Source: Variovorax fucosicus (lineage in GTDB: Bacteria; Pseudomonadota; Gammaproteobacteria; Burkholderiales; Burkholderiaceae_C). Taken from it: a stretch of 64,000 bases of DNA. Under the pieces are notes generated by a model. The model did not search any database, was not told the origin of the DNA, and was given only the letters and a program-made list of their open reading frames with translations. The stretch covers positions 1-64,000 of the forward strand of contig NZ_JASZYU010000002.1 in NCBI RefSeq assembly GCF_030316825.1, written 5' to 3'. This document shows positions 16,187 to 24,141 of this stretch, in pieces. Within the stretch, counting starts at the first letter, position 1. Each line of letters begins with the position of its first letter. The position numbers were made by a program, and so were the translations under genes.

Positions 16187-16883
16187 GGTCAGACAACTGA
16201 GCGCGCACTACGGCATGCACCAGGCGCTGGCCGATGTGGAGATTCACGTGGGCGCTGGCGAGGTCGTCAGCGTGCTGGGCGCCAACGGTGCCGGCAAGTC
16301 CACGCTGCTGCGATGCATCGCCGGGCTGATGCCGGCCAAAGGCGCGCACCTGACGCTGGGCGGCAAGGCACTCACCGGCCTCAAGGCCGATCAGCGGGTG
16401 GAGGCGGGCATTGCCCTGGTGCCCGAAGGGCGCGGCGTGTTCGGCGACCTCACGGTGAAGGAGAACCTCTTCCTGGGCGCCTATCCGCGGCGTGCGCGTG
16501 CGCACGAGCATCGCAACCTCGAACGCGTGCTCGAGCTTTTTCCGAGACTGCGGGAGCGGCTGCCTCAGAGCGTGCGAACCATGAGTGGCGGCGAGCAGCA
16601 GATGGTGGCGATCGGGCGGGCACTCATGTCCAGCCCGGATGTGCTGCTGCTGGACGAGCCTTCGCTGGGCCTGTCGCCGCTGATGGTGTCGGAACTCTTC
16701 AAGTCCCTCGAACGCGTTCGCGACGACAAGGTGTCGATCCTGCTCGTGGAGCAGAACGCCAAACGCAGCCTGGCGCTCTCGAATCGCGGCTACCTGCTGG
16801 AGCAGGGCCGCGTCGTCGGTGCCGACAGTGCCGGCGCCTTGCTTGCAAGCGAGGCCGTGCAGCGCGCCTACCTCGGCGGGTGA
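16179..16883 (+). CDS. ABC transporter ATP-binding protein, LivF-like
   Basis: A 234-residue ATPase with an intact set of motifs: Walker A GANGAGKST (near residue 35), Q-loop VPEGRGVFGDLTVKENL, signature MSGGEQQMVAIGRALM (near 137), Walker B DVLLLDEPSLGLSP (near 155) and switch His region LLVEQNAKRSL, where the usual histidine is replaced by Gln as is common in LivF. The start ATG at 16179 has GGAG 6 bases upstream and overlaps the LivG stop; earlier in-frame starts at 16167 and 16173 are possible. Last gene of the importer, convergent with the DUF1185 gene. Confidence 0.93.
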   Translation: MLEVRQLSAHYGMHQALADVEIHVGAGEVVSVLGANGAGKSTLLRCIAGLMPAKGAHLTLGGKALTGLKADQRVEAGIALVPEGRGVFGDLTVKENLFLGAYPRRARAHEHRNLERVLELFPRLRERLPQSVRTMSGGEQQMVAIGRALMSSPDVLLLDEPSLGLSPLMVSELFKSLERVRDDKVSILLVEQNAKRSLALSNRGYLLEQGRVVGADSAGALLASEAVQRAYLGG

Positions 16884-16898
16884 GCGGCGCGGATGAAC

Positions 16899-17477
16899 TC
16901 AGCGCTGGCCGTCGTGAACCTTGATGCCGTCCTTCGTCAGGCCACCGAGGCGCGCGTGAACGCGGCCGCCGGTTCCCATGACCAGCGCGAACAGGATCTC
17001 CCTGGGCCGCGGCGCATCCTGGATGCCGATTTCCATGCTGTTGTAGTGGCTGCGGACGTAGGAGGCGTGGATGTTGTGCAGCGGAACCATCAACCGATAA
17101 CCCGTGGCCGCGACGGCCTTGGCCGCCGGCACCATCGCCTTCGGCTCGCCGAGCACGGCGCGCATGGCCCAGCCGCCGGCCTCGTGCCACACCGCGCCGT
17201 GTTCCATTTCGCCATCGACGCCCACGATGGCGGCCTTGCTGTACACCTCGACGTTCTCCTTGCCGAGCGTGGCCACCAGCTCTTCGGCAAGCAGGGTGCC
17301 GAGCGTGCGCAGTTCCGCCATGAACGGCAACAGATCCGGTTCGTAGCGGCCGGCATAGGGGTTCTTGATGACCGCGCACGACGCGGCCAGCTTCAAGGGC
17401 GTGGCCGCCACCGGCCCGCCTTCGTGGTAGATGGATTCGATGGTCAGGCTTCGCTTGCGGATTTCGATCAGGGACAT
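16899..17477 (-). CDS. DUF1185 (amino acid synthesis family) protein of unknown function
   Basis: A 192-residue protein of the AA_synth/DUF1185 family. Recognisable parts are the N-terminal EIRKRSLTIESIYHEGG, then CAVIKNPYAGRYEPDL, IVGVDGEMEHGAVWHEAGGW and the C-terminal PREILFALVMGTGGRVHARLGG. Members have no established reaction and the family name is not evidence of amino-acid synthesis. The C-terminal KDGIKVHDGQR is typical. It is convergent with the transporter operon and divergent from the GntR gene, with a strong GntR-type palindrome 35 bases upstream of its start. That placement argues for a catalytic or chaperone role in the same pathway. Confidence 0.82.
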   Translation of the reverse strand: MSLIEIRKRSLTIESIYHEGGPVAATPLKLAASCAVIKNPYAGRYEPDLLPFMAELRTLGTLLAEELVATLGKENVEVYSKAAIVGVDGEMEHGAVWHEAGGWAMRAVLGEPKAMVPAAKAVAATGYRLMVPLHNIHASYVRSHYNSMEIGIQDAPRPREILFALVMGTGGRVHARLGGLTKDGIKVHDGQR

Positions 17478-17511
17478 GGAGTGGCTTCAGGAGGGGTTGA
17501 ACACTTAAATG

Positions 17512-17533
17512 TGCATGAAAATCAGTTTATGCA
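17512..17533. promoter_or_regulatory. Candidate GntR operator, site 5
   Basis: TGCATGAA and TTTATGCA flank a six-base spacer (7 of 8 positions symmetric). It lies between the divergent DUF1185 and GntR genes, 35 bases from the DUF1185 start, in an A+T-rich stretch unlike the surrounding coding DNA. Confidence 0.7.
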
Positions 17534-17601
17534 CAAAAATATCTTCCGATCCTAGTGTTTCCCCTACTCGTCCTGTACATCGAAAGTGCCTCTCGGCATT
17601 T

Positions 17602-17627
17602 GCATGCTTTCTTTCTTTATGCATAAA
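17602..17627. promoter_or_regulatory. Candidate GntR operator, site 6 (autoregulatory)
   Basis: A perfect 12-bp palindrome TTTATGCATAAA (17616-17627) sits ten bases before the GntR start, and TGCATGC precedes it at 17601. The half-site TTTATGCA equals that of sites 4 and 5. The location over the regulator's own translation start suggests autorepression. Confidence 0.55.
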
Positions 17628-17636
17628 ATGTACGCC

Positions 17637-18335
17637 ATGAACAGTCCCAACATCAACGTGACGGATCCCTCGACGCCGCTGTCGGAACAGGCTTTTCGCA
17701 GTCTCCGGCACGACGTCCTGGTCGGTACCTTCGAAGCGGGCAGCAAGCTCAAGCTCGACGAGCTGCAGGGCCACTACGGCTTTTCGAGCAGTCCGCTGCG
17801 CGAAGCCCTGAGCCGCCTCACGCAGGAAGGGCTCGTGCGCGCCGACGAGCGGCGAGGGTTCCGCGTCGCGCCGATCTCGTCGGAAGACCTGAACGACATC
17901 ACGCACATGCGCCTGATGCTCGACGTCCAGGCGCTGGGCAGCGCCATCGAACTCGGCGACGACGCCTGGGAGGGCGCCATCGTGGCGGCCTTTCACAGGC
18001 TCGAAAAAGTGGAGTCCCGCCTGAGCGACGGACCGGTCATCCTTGACGAGGAGTGGAGTTCGGTTCACCGGACTTTCCATGCTGCGCTGATTGCCGCGTG
18101 CGCATCGGAACGGCAACGGGTCTGGAGCGCGAGCCTGTTCGACCAGGCCGAGCGTTATCGGCGCTTCTCTGCGCGCTACCGGCAGGCCGGCCGCCGCAAG
18201 TCCAACGAGCATCGCAAGATCATGGATGCCACCCTGCGCCGCGACACCGAGACGGCGTGCGCCTTGCTCTCGGAACACATCCTGAGCACGCAACGCAACG
18301 TCGAAGCCGCCATGCGGCGCGCCGCCGACGCCTGA
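17637..18335 (+). CDS. GntR-family transcriptional regulator (FadR/FCD subgroup)
   Basis: A 232-residue DNA-binding regulator. The N-terminal winged helix-turn-helix spans about residues 15-80 (LSEQAFRSLRHDVLVGTF, then LQGHYGFSSSPLREALSRL and ERRGFRVAPIS). The C-terminal all-helical FCD ligand domain follows (DITHMRLMLDVQALGSAIE, FHAALIAACASER, NEHRKIMDATLRRDTETACALL), with His residues suited to metal/carboxylate binding. The start ATG at 17637 is preferred over an in-frame GTG at 17586, which would put the operator palindromes inside the coding region. It probably represses the surrounding catabolic genes through the 22-bp palindromes in three divergent promoters and heads the VOC/FAH run. 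The effector is unknown. Confidence 0.9.
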   Translation: MNSPNINVTDPSTPLSEQAFRSLRHDVLVGTFEAGSKLKLDELQGHYGFSSSPLREALSRLTQEGLVRADERRGFRVAPISSEDLNDITHMRLMLDVQALGSAIELGDDAWEGAIVAAFHRLEKVESRLSDGPVILDEEWSSVHRTFHAALIAACASERQRVWSASLFDQAERYRRFSARYRQAGRRKSNEHRKIMDATLRRDTETACALLSEHILSTQRNVEAAMRRAADA

Positions 18336-18386
18336 AGAAGCCGCACGCCGCACCGGCGCGCGAGACACCGAGACTAGGAGACGCAC

Positions 18387-18941
18387 ATGCTCAAGGTCAG
18401 CAGACCTACGCCTTCGCACTTCGGAATCTACGTAACCGATCTCGACAAGATGGTTGCGTTCTATACCGAGGTGTTCGACCTGACCATCACCGACACCGGC
18501 GTTGGCAAGACCTTCAAGAACAAGCTGGTGTTCACGAGTGCCAGCCCGGACCAGCACCACCAGCTGGTCATCGCTTCGGGCCGCCCGGCCGATGTGAAGT
18601 TCAGCACGGTGATGCAACTGTCTTTTGCCGTGCCCGGCATCCAGTCGATGCGCGACATCTGGGCCAAGGCCGAGGCGCGCGGGGCAACCGACATTCGTGG
18701 GCTCAACCATGGCAACGCGCTGTCGGTCTACATGCTGGACCCCGAAGGCAACATGGTCGAGATCTACGTCGACACGCCTTTCTACGTCGAACAGCCCCAT
18801 GGCGACCCGCTGGATCTTTCGCAGTCCGACGAAGAGATCCTGCGCGAGACCGAGGCGATCTGCCGCCGCGATCCGACCTTCAAAACCCTTGACGCCTGGC
18901 AGGCCGACTTCCTGAGCCGTGCGCCTGTGCCGAGCGCGTGA
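18387..18941 (+). CDS. VOC-family (extradiol-dioxygenase-like) protein
   Basis: A 184-residue single vicinal-oxygen-chelate module pair. Likely metal ligands are His13 in PSHFGIYVTD, a His in QHHQLVIASG (about 57-61) and the Glu of NMVEIYVDT (near 122), the H-H-E set of extradiol dioxygenases such as biphenyl-diol dioxygenase. The C-terminal about 55 residues extend past the VOC fold (DPLDLSQSDEEILRETEAI). Ring cleavage of a catechol-like intermediate is the simplest role given the hydroxylase and FAH genes, but isomerase or hydrolase functions are known in the superfamily. A GGAG lies about 8 bases before the ATG, 51 bases after the GntR stop. Confidence 0.85.
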   Translation: MLKVSRPTPSHFGIYVTDLDKMVAFYTEVFDLTITDTGVGKTFKNKLVFTSASPDQHHQLVIASGRPADVKFSTVMQLSFAVPGIQSMRDIWAKAEARGATDIRGLNHGNALSVYMLDPEGNMVEIYVDTPFYVEQPHGDPLDLSQSDEEILRETEAICRRDPTFKTLDAWQADFLSRAPVPSA

Positions 18942-18971
18942 CCCGCAACCCTTTCTTGAAACGGAAATTCC

Positions 18972-19835
18972 GTGAGACTTCTCTCGTTCATCCACCAGGG
19001 CCGTGAGACCTGGGGCGCAGTCGCAGGCGATGGCGTCGTCGACCTCGGCAAGGCCATGCCTTCGTTTGCCACCTTGGCCGACTACATCGCTTCGGGCGAG
19101 TACCTGAAGGCTGCCGAGCACGTGAAGGGCAAGGCCGTCGATGCCAAGCTGGCGGACATCACCTACCTGCCGGTCATTCCTCGCCCGGAAAAGATCGTCT
19201 GCGCGGTGCGCAACTACATGGACCATCACCAGGAGGTTCTGGCGGCCGGCATGAACCGCGAGCTCTCGGAGCAGCCGCCGATCTTCCTGCGCGTGTGGCG
19301 TTCACAGGTCGCACACAACCAGGCGATCGTGCGTCCGCACGTCTCCGAGTCGCTCGACTGGGAAGGCGAGCTCGCCGTGATCATCGGCAAGGGCGGCCGG
19401 AACATTCCGGAAGACAAGGCCTACGAGCACGTTGCCGGCTACTCCTGCTACAACGATGCCAGCATTCGCGAATGGCAGTTCCATGCCAAGCAGATTGCAT
19501 CGGGCAAGAACTTCGAGAGCACCGGCGGCTTCGGCCCCTGGATGGTCACGGCCGACGAAATTGCGCCGGGCCGCCAGCTCAAGCTCGAAGTGCGCCTGAA
19601 CGGCGAAACGATTCAATCGAGCCATACCGGGCACATGATCTTCAGCATTCCCAAGCTGATCAACTATGCGTCGACGATCTTCACCCTGACGCCCGGCGAT
19701 GTCATCGCCACCGGAACGCCTGCGGGCGTGGGCTGGAGCAAGAAGCCGCCGCGCTTCATGAAGCCCGGTGACATCTGCGAGGTAGAGATCGAAGGCATCG
19801 GCCGCCTCAGCAACCCTATCGTCCAGCAGGACTGA
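18972..19835 (+). CDS. Fumarylacetoacetate-hydrolase-family protein
   Basis: A 287-residue FAH-domain protein. The metal-binding acidic residues are in SLDWEGELAVIIGKGG (E-x-E, near 135) and the following Asp in YNDASIREWQ. The C-terminal TPGDVIATGTPAGVGW is a family hallmark. FAH enzymes hydrolyse or decarboxylate the acylpyruvate or oxo-dienoate products of ring cleavage. It lies 31 bases after the VOC gene, so it probably acts on that product. The start is GTG with no strong ribosome-binding site visible (the family N-terminus MRLLSFIHQGRETWGA fixes it). A second FAH gene of the same subgroup is at 57416-58267. Confidence 0.9.
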   Translation: MRLLSFIHQGRETWGAVAGDGVVDLGKAMPSFATLADYIASGEYLKAAEHVKGKAVDAKLADITYLPVIPRPEKIVCAVRNYMDHHQEVLAAGMNRELSEQPPIFLRVWRSQVAHNQAIVRPHVSESLDWEGELAVIIGKGGRNIPEDKAYEHVAGYSCYNDASIREWQFHAKQIASGKNFESTGGFGPWMVTADEIAPGRQLKLEVRLNGETIQSSHTGHMIFSIPKLINYASTIFTLTPGDVIATGTPAGVGWSKKPPRFMKPGDICEVEIEGIGRLSNPIVQQD

Positions 19836-19889
19836 CGCCGCCACCCACTGGCAAGCTGCTGTTGATAATCGGCGGAGAAAGGGCTCTCC

Positions 19890-20867
19890 ATGCCGATCAA
19901 CGAAATGCGTTCCATCGCGACCTTTGCAAAGGCTGCCGAGCTCGGCAGCCTGCGCAAGGCCGCTGTTGCCCAGGGAATGACGCCGCAGGCGGCAAGCCAG
20001 GCCCTGGCACAGCTGGAGCAGCACCTCGGTGTGCGGCTGTTTCACCGAACCACGCGCAGCCTGTCGCTCACCGACGAGGGCCGGCAGTTTCTCGAAGCCG
20101 CGCAGCCCGCGCTGGTGGGCCTGCAGCGCGCGCTGCACATGGCGCAACAGGCCAAGGACGAGATCGCCGGGCCGCTGCGCATCGTCGGGCCGCGTTCGAC
20201 CTTCGCGCCCGTGCTGTGGCCCTTGCTCGACGAGTTCTGCCGGCTTCACCCGCAAGTGCAACCCGACGTGCAACTGGACGACCGGATCGGCAACTGGGTG
20301 GAAGACCGCGTCGACGTGGGCTTTCGCGTGGGGCGATCGCCTGCCGAGGGCGTCATCGCGCGCAGGCTGTTTCCGTCGCAGCTCATCATCTGCGCGGCAC
20401 CGGCCTACCTTGCCCGCGAGGGGGCGCCGGACAGCCTCGATGCACTCGCCGCCCATCGCTGCAGCACTTTTCGCCATCCGAGCAAAGGCAGCGTTCTGCC
20501 CTGGTACGTCAAGGTTGAGGACATGAGGGTTGACCACCACGTGGTCCCCGCGTTGTGCACCAATGATGAAGGGCTCGAGGCCGAAGCCGTGCTGGCCGGG
20601 CACGTTCTCGGACTGCTGACAGCCGTCATCGCCGCGCCGCACATTCGCGCGGGGCGCCTGGTGCCGCTGCTGACCGGGCACGTGGACGACCACTCCAGCA
20701 TCTTCGTGTACTACGGAAGCCGCACCGCCCAGCCCGCCCGGGTAAGGGCCTTCATCGACCTGGCCGTCAAGCGCCTGGTCAACAACAAGGCCTACGTCTT
20801 GACGGCGAAGGAACTGCAGACGGCGGAAGCGAAGGGGCGCAAGGCCCACCCGCGCAGAGGCGCCTGA
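19890..20867 (+). CDS. LysR-family transcriptional regulator
   Basis: A 325-residue regulator with the standard N-terminal winged helix-turn-helix (AKAAELGSLRKAAVAQGMTP, residues about 11-30; LGVRLFHRTTRSLSLTDEG near 52) and a C-terminal substrate-binding-like effector domain. The DNA-binding region is the CrgA/AphB-like subgroup. GGAG lies in the 15 bases before the ATG. It follows the FAH gene in the same direction with a 54-base gap, so it may be co-transcribed or have its own promoter. The last about 20 residues are basic. Its target is unknown; the adjacent GntR regulon is a possibility but not shown. Confidence 0.88.
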   Translation: MPINEMRSIATFAKAAELGSLRKAAVAQGMTPQAASQALAQLEQHLGVRLFHRTTRSLSLTDEGRQFLEAAQPALVGLQRALHMAQQAKDEIAGPLRIVGPRSTFAPVLWPLLDEFCRLHPQVQPDVQLDDRIGNWVEDRVDVGFRVGRSPAEGVIARRLFPSQLIICAAPAYLAREGAPDSLDALAAHRCSTFRHPSKGSVLPWYVKVEDMRVDHHVVPALCTNDEGLEAEAVLAGHVLGLLTAVIAAPHIRAGRLVPLLTGHVDDHSSIFVYYGSRTAQPARVRAFIDLAVKRLVNNKAYVLTAKELQTAEAKGRKAHPRRGA

Positions 20868-20889
20868 CATCAGGCTCTAACATCCTCTT

Positions 20890-21570
20890 ATGTACGTCGG
20901 TCATTTCGCCATCGGCCTGGCGCTGAAAGCACGCTATCCAAAAGTACCTGCCTTGCCCATCATGCTTGGCGCGGGTTTCCTGGACATCCTTGATGGCATC
21001 TTCATCGTCCTGGGTTGGGACCGCGTGGCGCCGAATCTGCTTGCCGGCCCATACCTCTTCTTCGACCTCAAGTTCATAGACTGGGACCACTCATTGCTGG
21101 CCGGGCTGTTCTGGTCAGCGCTCTGGGGTGCGCTTTTCCTGCGAGACAGGCGGGTCGCCACCCTGGCGTTCGTCGCGGCCCTTTCGCATCTCGTTGCAGA
21201 CTGGCCCGTGCACAACCACGATATGGCGCTGTATCCGCACGCCGAGACCCATGTGGGCTATGGGCTGTGGGGCAAGCTGGGCACTGCATCCTGGGTTCTG
21301 GAAGGTATCTTTGCTGCAGCCTTGGCCACGTACGCATGGGTCGCAAGCGCTCGCCGTGGGGTGAGCCTGCTCTGGCCTTCGGTACTGCTCGTTGTCCTGT
21401 TCCTGAACCTCTCACCCTGGCTTTCGCCCATGAAGCACGTCGCCGGGTTGGATGAACCTTTGACTCATCTGCTGCACGGCACGCTGGTCGCCCTGGGCTT
21501 TCTTGTGCCCGGTAGTCTGATGACGTGGCTTCTCAACAAGGCGGAAAGCAGGGCGACACGCTTCGGCTGA
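20890..21570 (+). CDS. YdjM/DUF457-like inner-membrane protein (putative metal-dependent hydrolase)
   Basis: A 226-residue multi-pass membrane protein. The N-terminus is YVGHFAIGLALKARYPKVP; later come FLDILDGIFIV, FIDWDHSLLAGLFW and ALSHLVADWPVHNHDM, a set of His/Asp residues on or near membrane helices that fits the YdjM-like membrane-bound metal-dependent hydrolase fold. About five hydrophobic segments are visible. No substrate is known for the family. It begins 22 bases after the LysR stop. Its composition is somewhat lower in G+C than the catabolic cluster, and the accessory island starts just after it. Confidence 0.65.
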   Translation: MYVGHFAIGLALKARYPKVPALPIMLGAGFLDILDGIFIVLGWDRVAPNLLAGPYLFFDLKFIDWDHSLLAGLFWSALWGALFLRDRRVATLAFVAALSHLVADWPVHNHDMALYPHAETHVGYGLWGKLGTASWVLEGIFAAALATYAWVASARRGVSLLWPSVLLVVLFLNLSPWLSPMKHVAGLDEPLTHLLHGTLVALGFLVPGSLMTWLLNKAESRATRFG

Positions 21571-21755
21571 CCAATCATGGCCATTTGCCTCGTTGTGTCA
21601 GCCGCCGCAGGCGGTGGATCGACCTCGGTGCTCGGCTTGCTGCAAAGCACCTGTCTAACGGCTCGGTCAACCTGTTGTGGCCGGGGTCTGGAGTCCGTTC
21701 TGCCGCAAAAGCAGACATCGGCATGTTTGGCGAATCTAAGGAGGTCCGCTCAAGA

Positions 21756-22877
21756 TTAGCGGGTCGCCAAAATCGCTTTCTCGATTGGTGCCCGGGTGGT
21801 TTGGATGAAATCCATCATCGCCAGAGCCACTGCGGCCGGGTCATCCTGCTTGGACGGCGTGATGCGAAGGCCCGGCGTCTTGCCCCGCTGCACGAACTCT
21901 AACTGCGTGCCTCCCACGCTCCTGACCGATCGGGCTAAAACCTCCAGCGCCTCAACGAAATCGGGCCGCGGCGTCACTTCTGCGTGAAACTCGCATGACA
22001 GGCCCCGGCGGACCTGAAACTGGAACTCGTAGTGGTATCCCTTGAGGATACCGCCACCCAGATGGATTTGCCGGTAATGCCCACTCCGGTTGTCCACTGC
22101 TGGCGCGTTGCCGGAGAGCTTGCGGTACTCCTCAACCACGCGATCGAGCTGCTCGAAGCTCCGCTTGGCGCCCCTGGCCCGACCTTTGGAGAGTTCCGCC
22201 TCGCTGGTGCGGCCAACCACCGAAGGCGCGATCGCACGCAGCGCCGTGGTCTGCTCGGTGTCCGTTCGGAACTGACGCAGCTCTATGCCAAGCACCTCCA
22301 CGTCTTTCATCTGTCCGTTGAGGAACTCGATCACTCGACACAGTTGGGGCGGAAGCTCATCTGCGACGAAGACGATGCGGATGTTGTGCTCCTCAAAGTT
22401 TTTCTCCACGCGCCGCCAGAAGTCGTTCTCCTCCAGTCCAGCGGACTCCAAGAATGCATCCAGCTCCTCCTGAGCCCGCTCCGGATCGCCGTACTGCTTC
22501 TGTAGGCAGTGCTTGACGCTGTCGATCGACCAGTAGACCGCCGCGTGTGCCGCGTAGTCCAGCAGTTGACCGACGATTGCGCGGCGCATGTCGCCGCTCT
22601 TGCTGCGCTTGACCTCGACCAGTACCGGGATGCAGTTCTGGTCAATATAAAAGTGGTCAACAGCCCAGCGGTCGTTGCCATTCTCCTGGTCTGGCACGCC
22701 CATCTCGCGCTTGATAAGGAGCAGCTCGCACTCGTCTTCCTCTGTTTGCGCGGTGCAGCTGCCAAGTAGCGCCGGGTGAGTGGCGATGAGCTGTTGGATG
22801 TCAGCTTCACTGAGGTAGTCCGACTGCGGCATGCGGGTGAGGCTATTGTTGGGGCCGACGAGGAAAACACCGGACAT
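21756..22877 (-). CDS. PD-(D/E)XK nuclease-like protein (DUF91/NucS-like N-terminal domain)
   Basis: A 373-residue protein. Residues about 20-110 form a PD-(D/E)XK nuclease-like core: Asp74 in WAVDHFYID, then Glu88-x-Lys90 in IPVLVEVKRSK, followed by a helix RRAIVGQLLDYAAHAAVYW. The remaining about 260 residues have no fold I recognise. It is annotated here as a nuclease-like protein because the D...E-x-K residues are present in the right order. The start MSGVFLVGPN at 22877 is chosen over 22946. It stands alone, opposite in direction to the plus-strand genes further along the island. A role in DNA repair or phage defence is inferred from context only. Confidence 0.6.
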   Translation of the reverse strand: MSGVFLVGPNNSLTRMPQSDYLSEADIQQLIATHPALLGSCTAQTEEDECELLLIKREMGVPDQENGNDRWAVDHFYIDQNCIPVLVEVKRSKSGDMRRAIVGQLLDYAAHAAVYWSIDSVKHCLQKQYGDPERAQEELDAFLESAGLEENDFWRRVEKNFEEHNIRIVFVADELPPQLCRVIEFLNGQMKDVEVLGIELRQFRTDTEQTTALRAIAPSVVGRTSEAELSKGRARGAKRSFEQLDRVVEEYRKLSGNAPAVDNRSGHYRQIHLGGGILKGYHYEFQFQVRRGLSCEFHAEVTPRPDFVEALEVLARSVRSVGGTQLEFVQRGKTPGLRITPSKQDDPAAVALAMMDFIQTTRAPIEKAILATR

Positions 22878-23228
22878 GCAGAAACTCTCTCTTGAGTGGA
22901 TAAAGCGGGCGTTGGCGCACCGAGGACCCCTCGAGACTACTCGCACTACGGCGTGCCCTCGAAGAAAAATTTCGTTTCGACGGCGATACTCCTAACGAAC
23001 ATGATGTCCCTTCGGGCCGCAGACTAGACCTAGGCTGTCGCGGCAGCTGAGATCTAGGCTGCGGCCCGAGAAACTATGGACGATGCACGCCACACGACAC
23101 GGTGAGGCTGCTACCGGGCTCCATGCGGCACCGCGCAGGAGGTCTCGTTGCGCCGAACGCCTCAAACTCATTCGGCTTTGCACCGTTGCTCTTTTTCATT
23201 GACTCAGCGAGCTTCGGCCTGTCGGCGT
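22878..23228. other. Gene-poor interval with a short direct repeat
   Basis: No convincing gene. It includes two 11-base near-identical direct repeats, GACCTAGGCTG (23027) and GATCTAGGCTG (23051), 24 bases apart, and an A+T-rich patch near 22970. Probably promoter and remnant DNA. Confidence 0.3.
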
Positions 23229-23975
23229 TTACGGTGACTCGACTTCTGCACGAGTCTTGCCGCGGCGCAACTGCGAGAAGAAGACGATCCCCGGCGGCAG
23301 GCTGGGGTCATCGATCCGGTAGACCCCGTACTTATGGTAGACCGGACCAGAGCCAACGTTCATCGTCTGCAGCGAGGTTTCGTCAATCACCGGGTCGCTT
23401 TCACCATCGACCCACACTTGCAGAAACCCGCTGTTGCCCCTGGTCCATTTAATGTGCACGACCAGGTCATGCCATTTGCCTGGGAAGTCCGAGTGGGAGA
23501 TAAGCGGCCACGATCTGTCGTACCCCACACGAAAGTCCTTCGGAAAGTGCCTCAGAATGAAGCGATCCCTTACCTTTGCGAACACGAAGGCTGGCTTGAA
23601 TTTTCCAGACTCACCCTTTTGCTGCATGAACTGTGTCAGCGTAACGTAGGGCCACGCTTCACTGCCGCGGGAGACGGAGTCGGGAAAGTCTGCAGGCACA
23701 AAGAACGACCAGGCGTACCAGTAGATGTCGCCCTCGTCCTGCAGGTCTCCGTGCTGCGCCATTTCCGCCCGAGCGCGAGGAATGTTGTCGTCCTCGCGTT
23801 CCTCGACGGTGTCCATGTGCCCTACTTCCCCTTTTCGAACCTCGAACCGCTGGGAGGCGCACTCCACGCCAAGCGGACGCTCTTCGATGCTGAGGGTGTA
23901 GCTGTGATCGGCGTTGACTGAATGGCTCGCTTCGAAGTGATGCGTCCAGCCGTGAGGCCAGGGAAGATGCGGCAT
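23229..23975 (-). CDS. Polysaccharide-lyase-like protein (heparin lyase I fold, PF14099-like)
   Basis: A 248-residue protein with the jelly-roll features of the heparin-lyase-I-like family: DIYWYAWSFFVPADFPD near 83, KWHDLVVHIKWTRGNSGFL near 165, QVWVDGE, and YHKYGVYRID near 215. The family cleaves or binds acidic polysaccharides, usually after export. No signal peptide is visible with this ATG; the frame is open for a short distance upstream but those residues are not hydrophobic, so the protein may be cytoplasmic or the true start is non-ATG. It lies between two nuclease-like genes, and its function in this setting is unclear. Confidence 0.6.
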   Translation of the reverse strand: MPHLPWPHGWTHHFEASHSVNADHSYTLSIEERPLGVECASQRFEVRKGEVGHMDTVEEREDDNIPRARAEMAQHGDLQDEGDIYWYAWSFFVPADFPDSVSRGSEAWPYVTLTQFMQQKGESGKFKPAFVFAKVRDRFILRHFPKDFRVGYDRSWPLISHSDFPGKWHDLVVHIKWTRGNSGFLQVWVDGESDPVIDETSLQTMNVGSGPVYHKYGVYRIDDPSLPPGIVFFSQLRRGKTRAEVESP

Positions 23976-24141
23976 GCTTGTGAATTTGGTTGTGGTAAGC
24001 CGACTTCCATTGTGCCGACGAGACGAGGTACCTCAGCCTGTGAGCCGGTGTTGTAATGGGTTCCCGCAATGATTTCACACTGACCCACGGGCCTGTACGA
24101 CGGGCGCTGTGCAGCCCACAGAAGAACCGGAAGCACCTAAG

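Noticed and set aside
17509..17640. 43-codon open frame after AGGAGG (17489-17494), ending in ATGA overlap with the GntR start
   Set aside because: Its sequence is the A+T-rich operator region itself and the spacing from AGGAGG to ATG is about 14 bases; probably coincidence.
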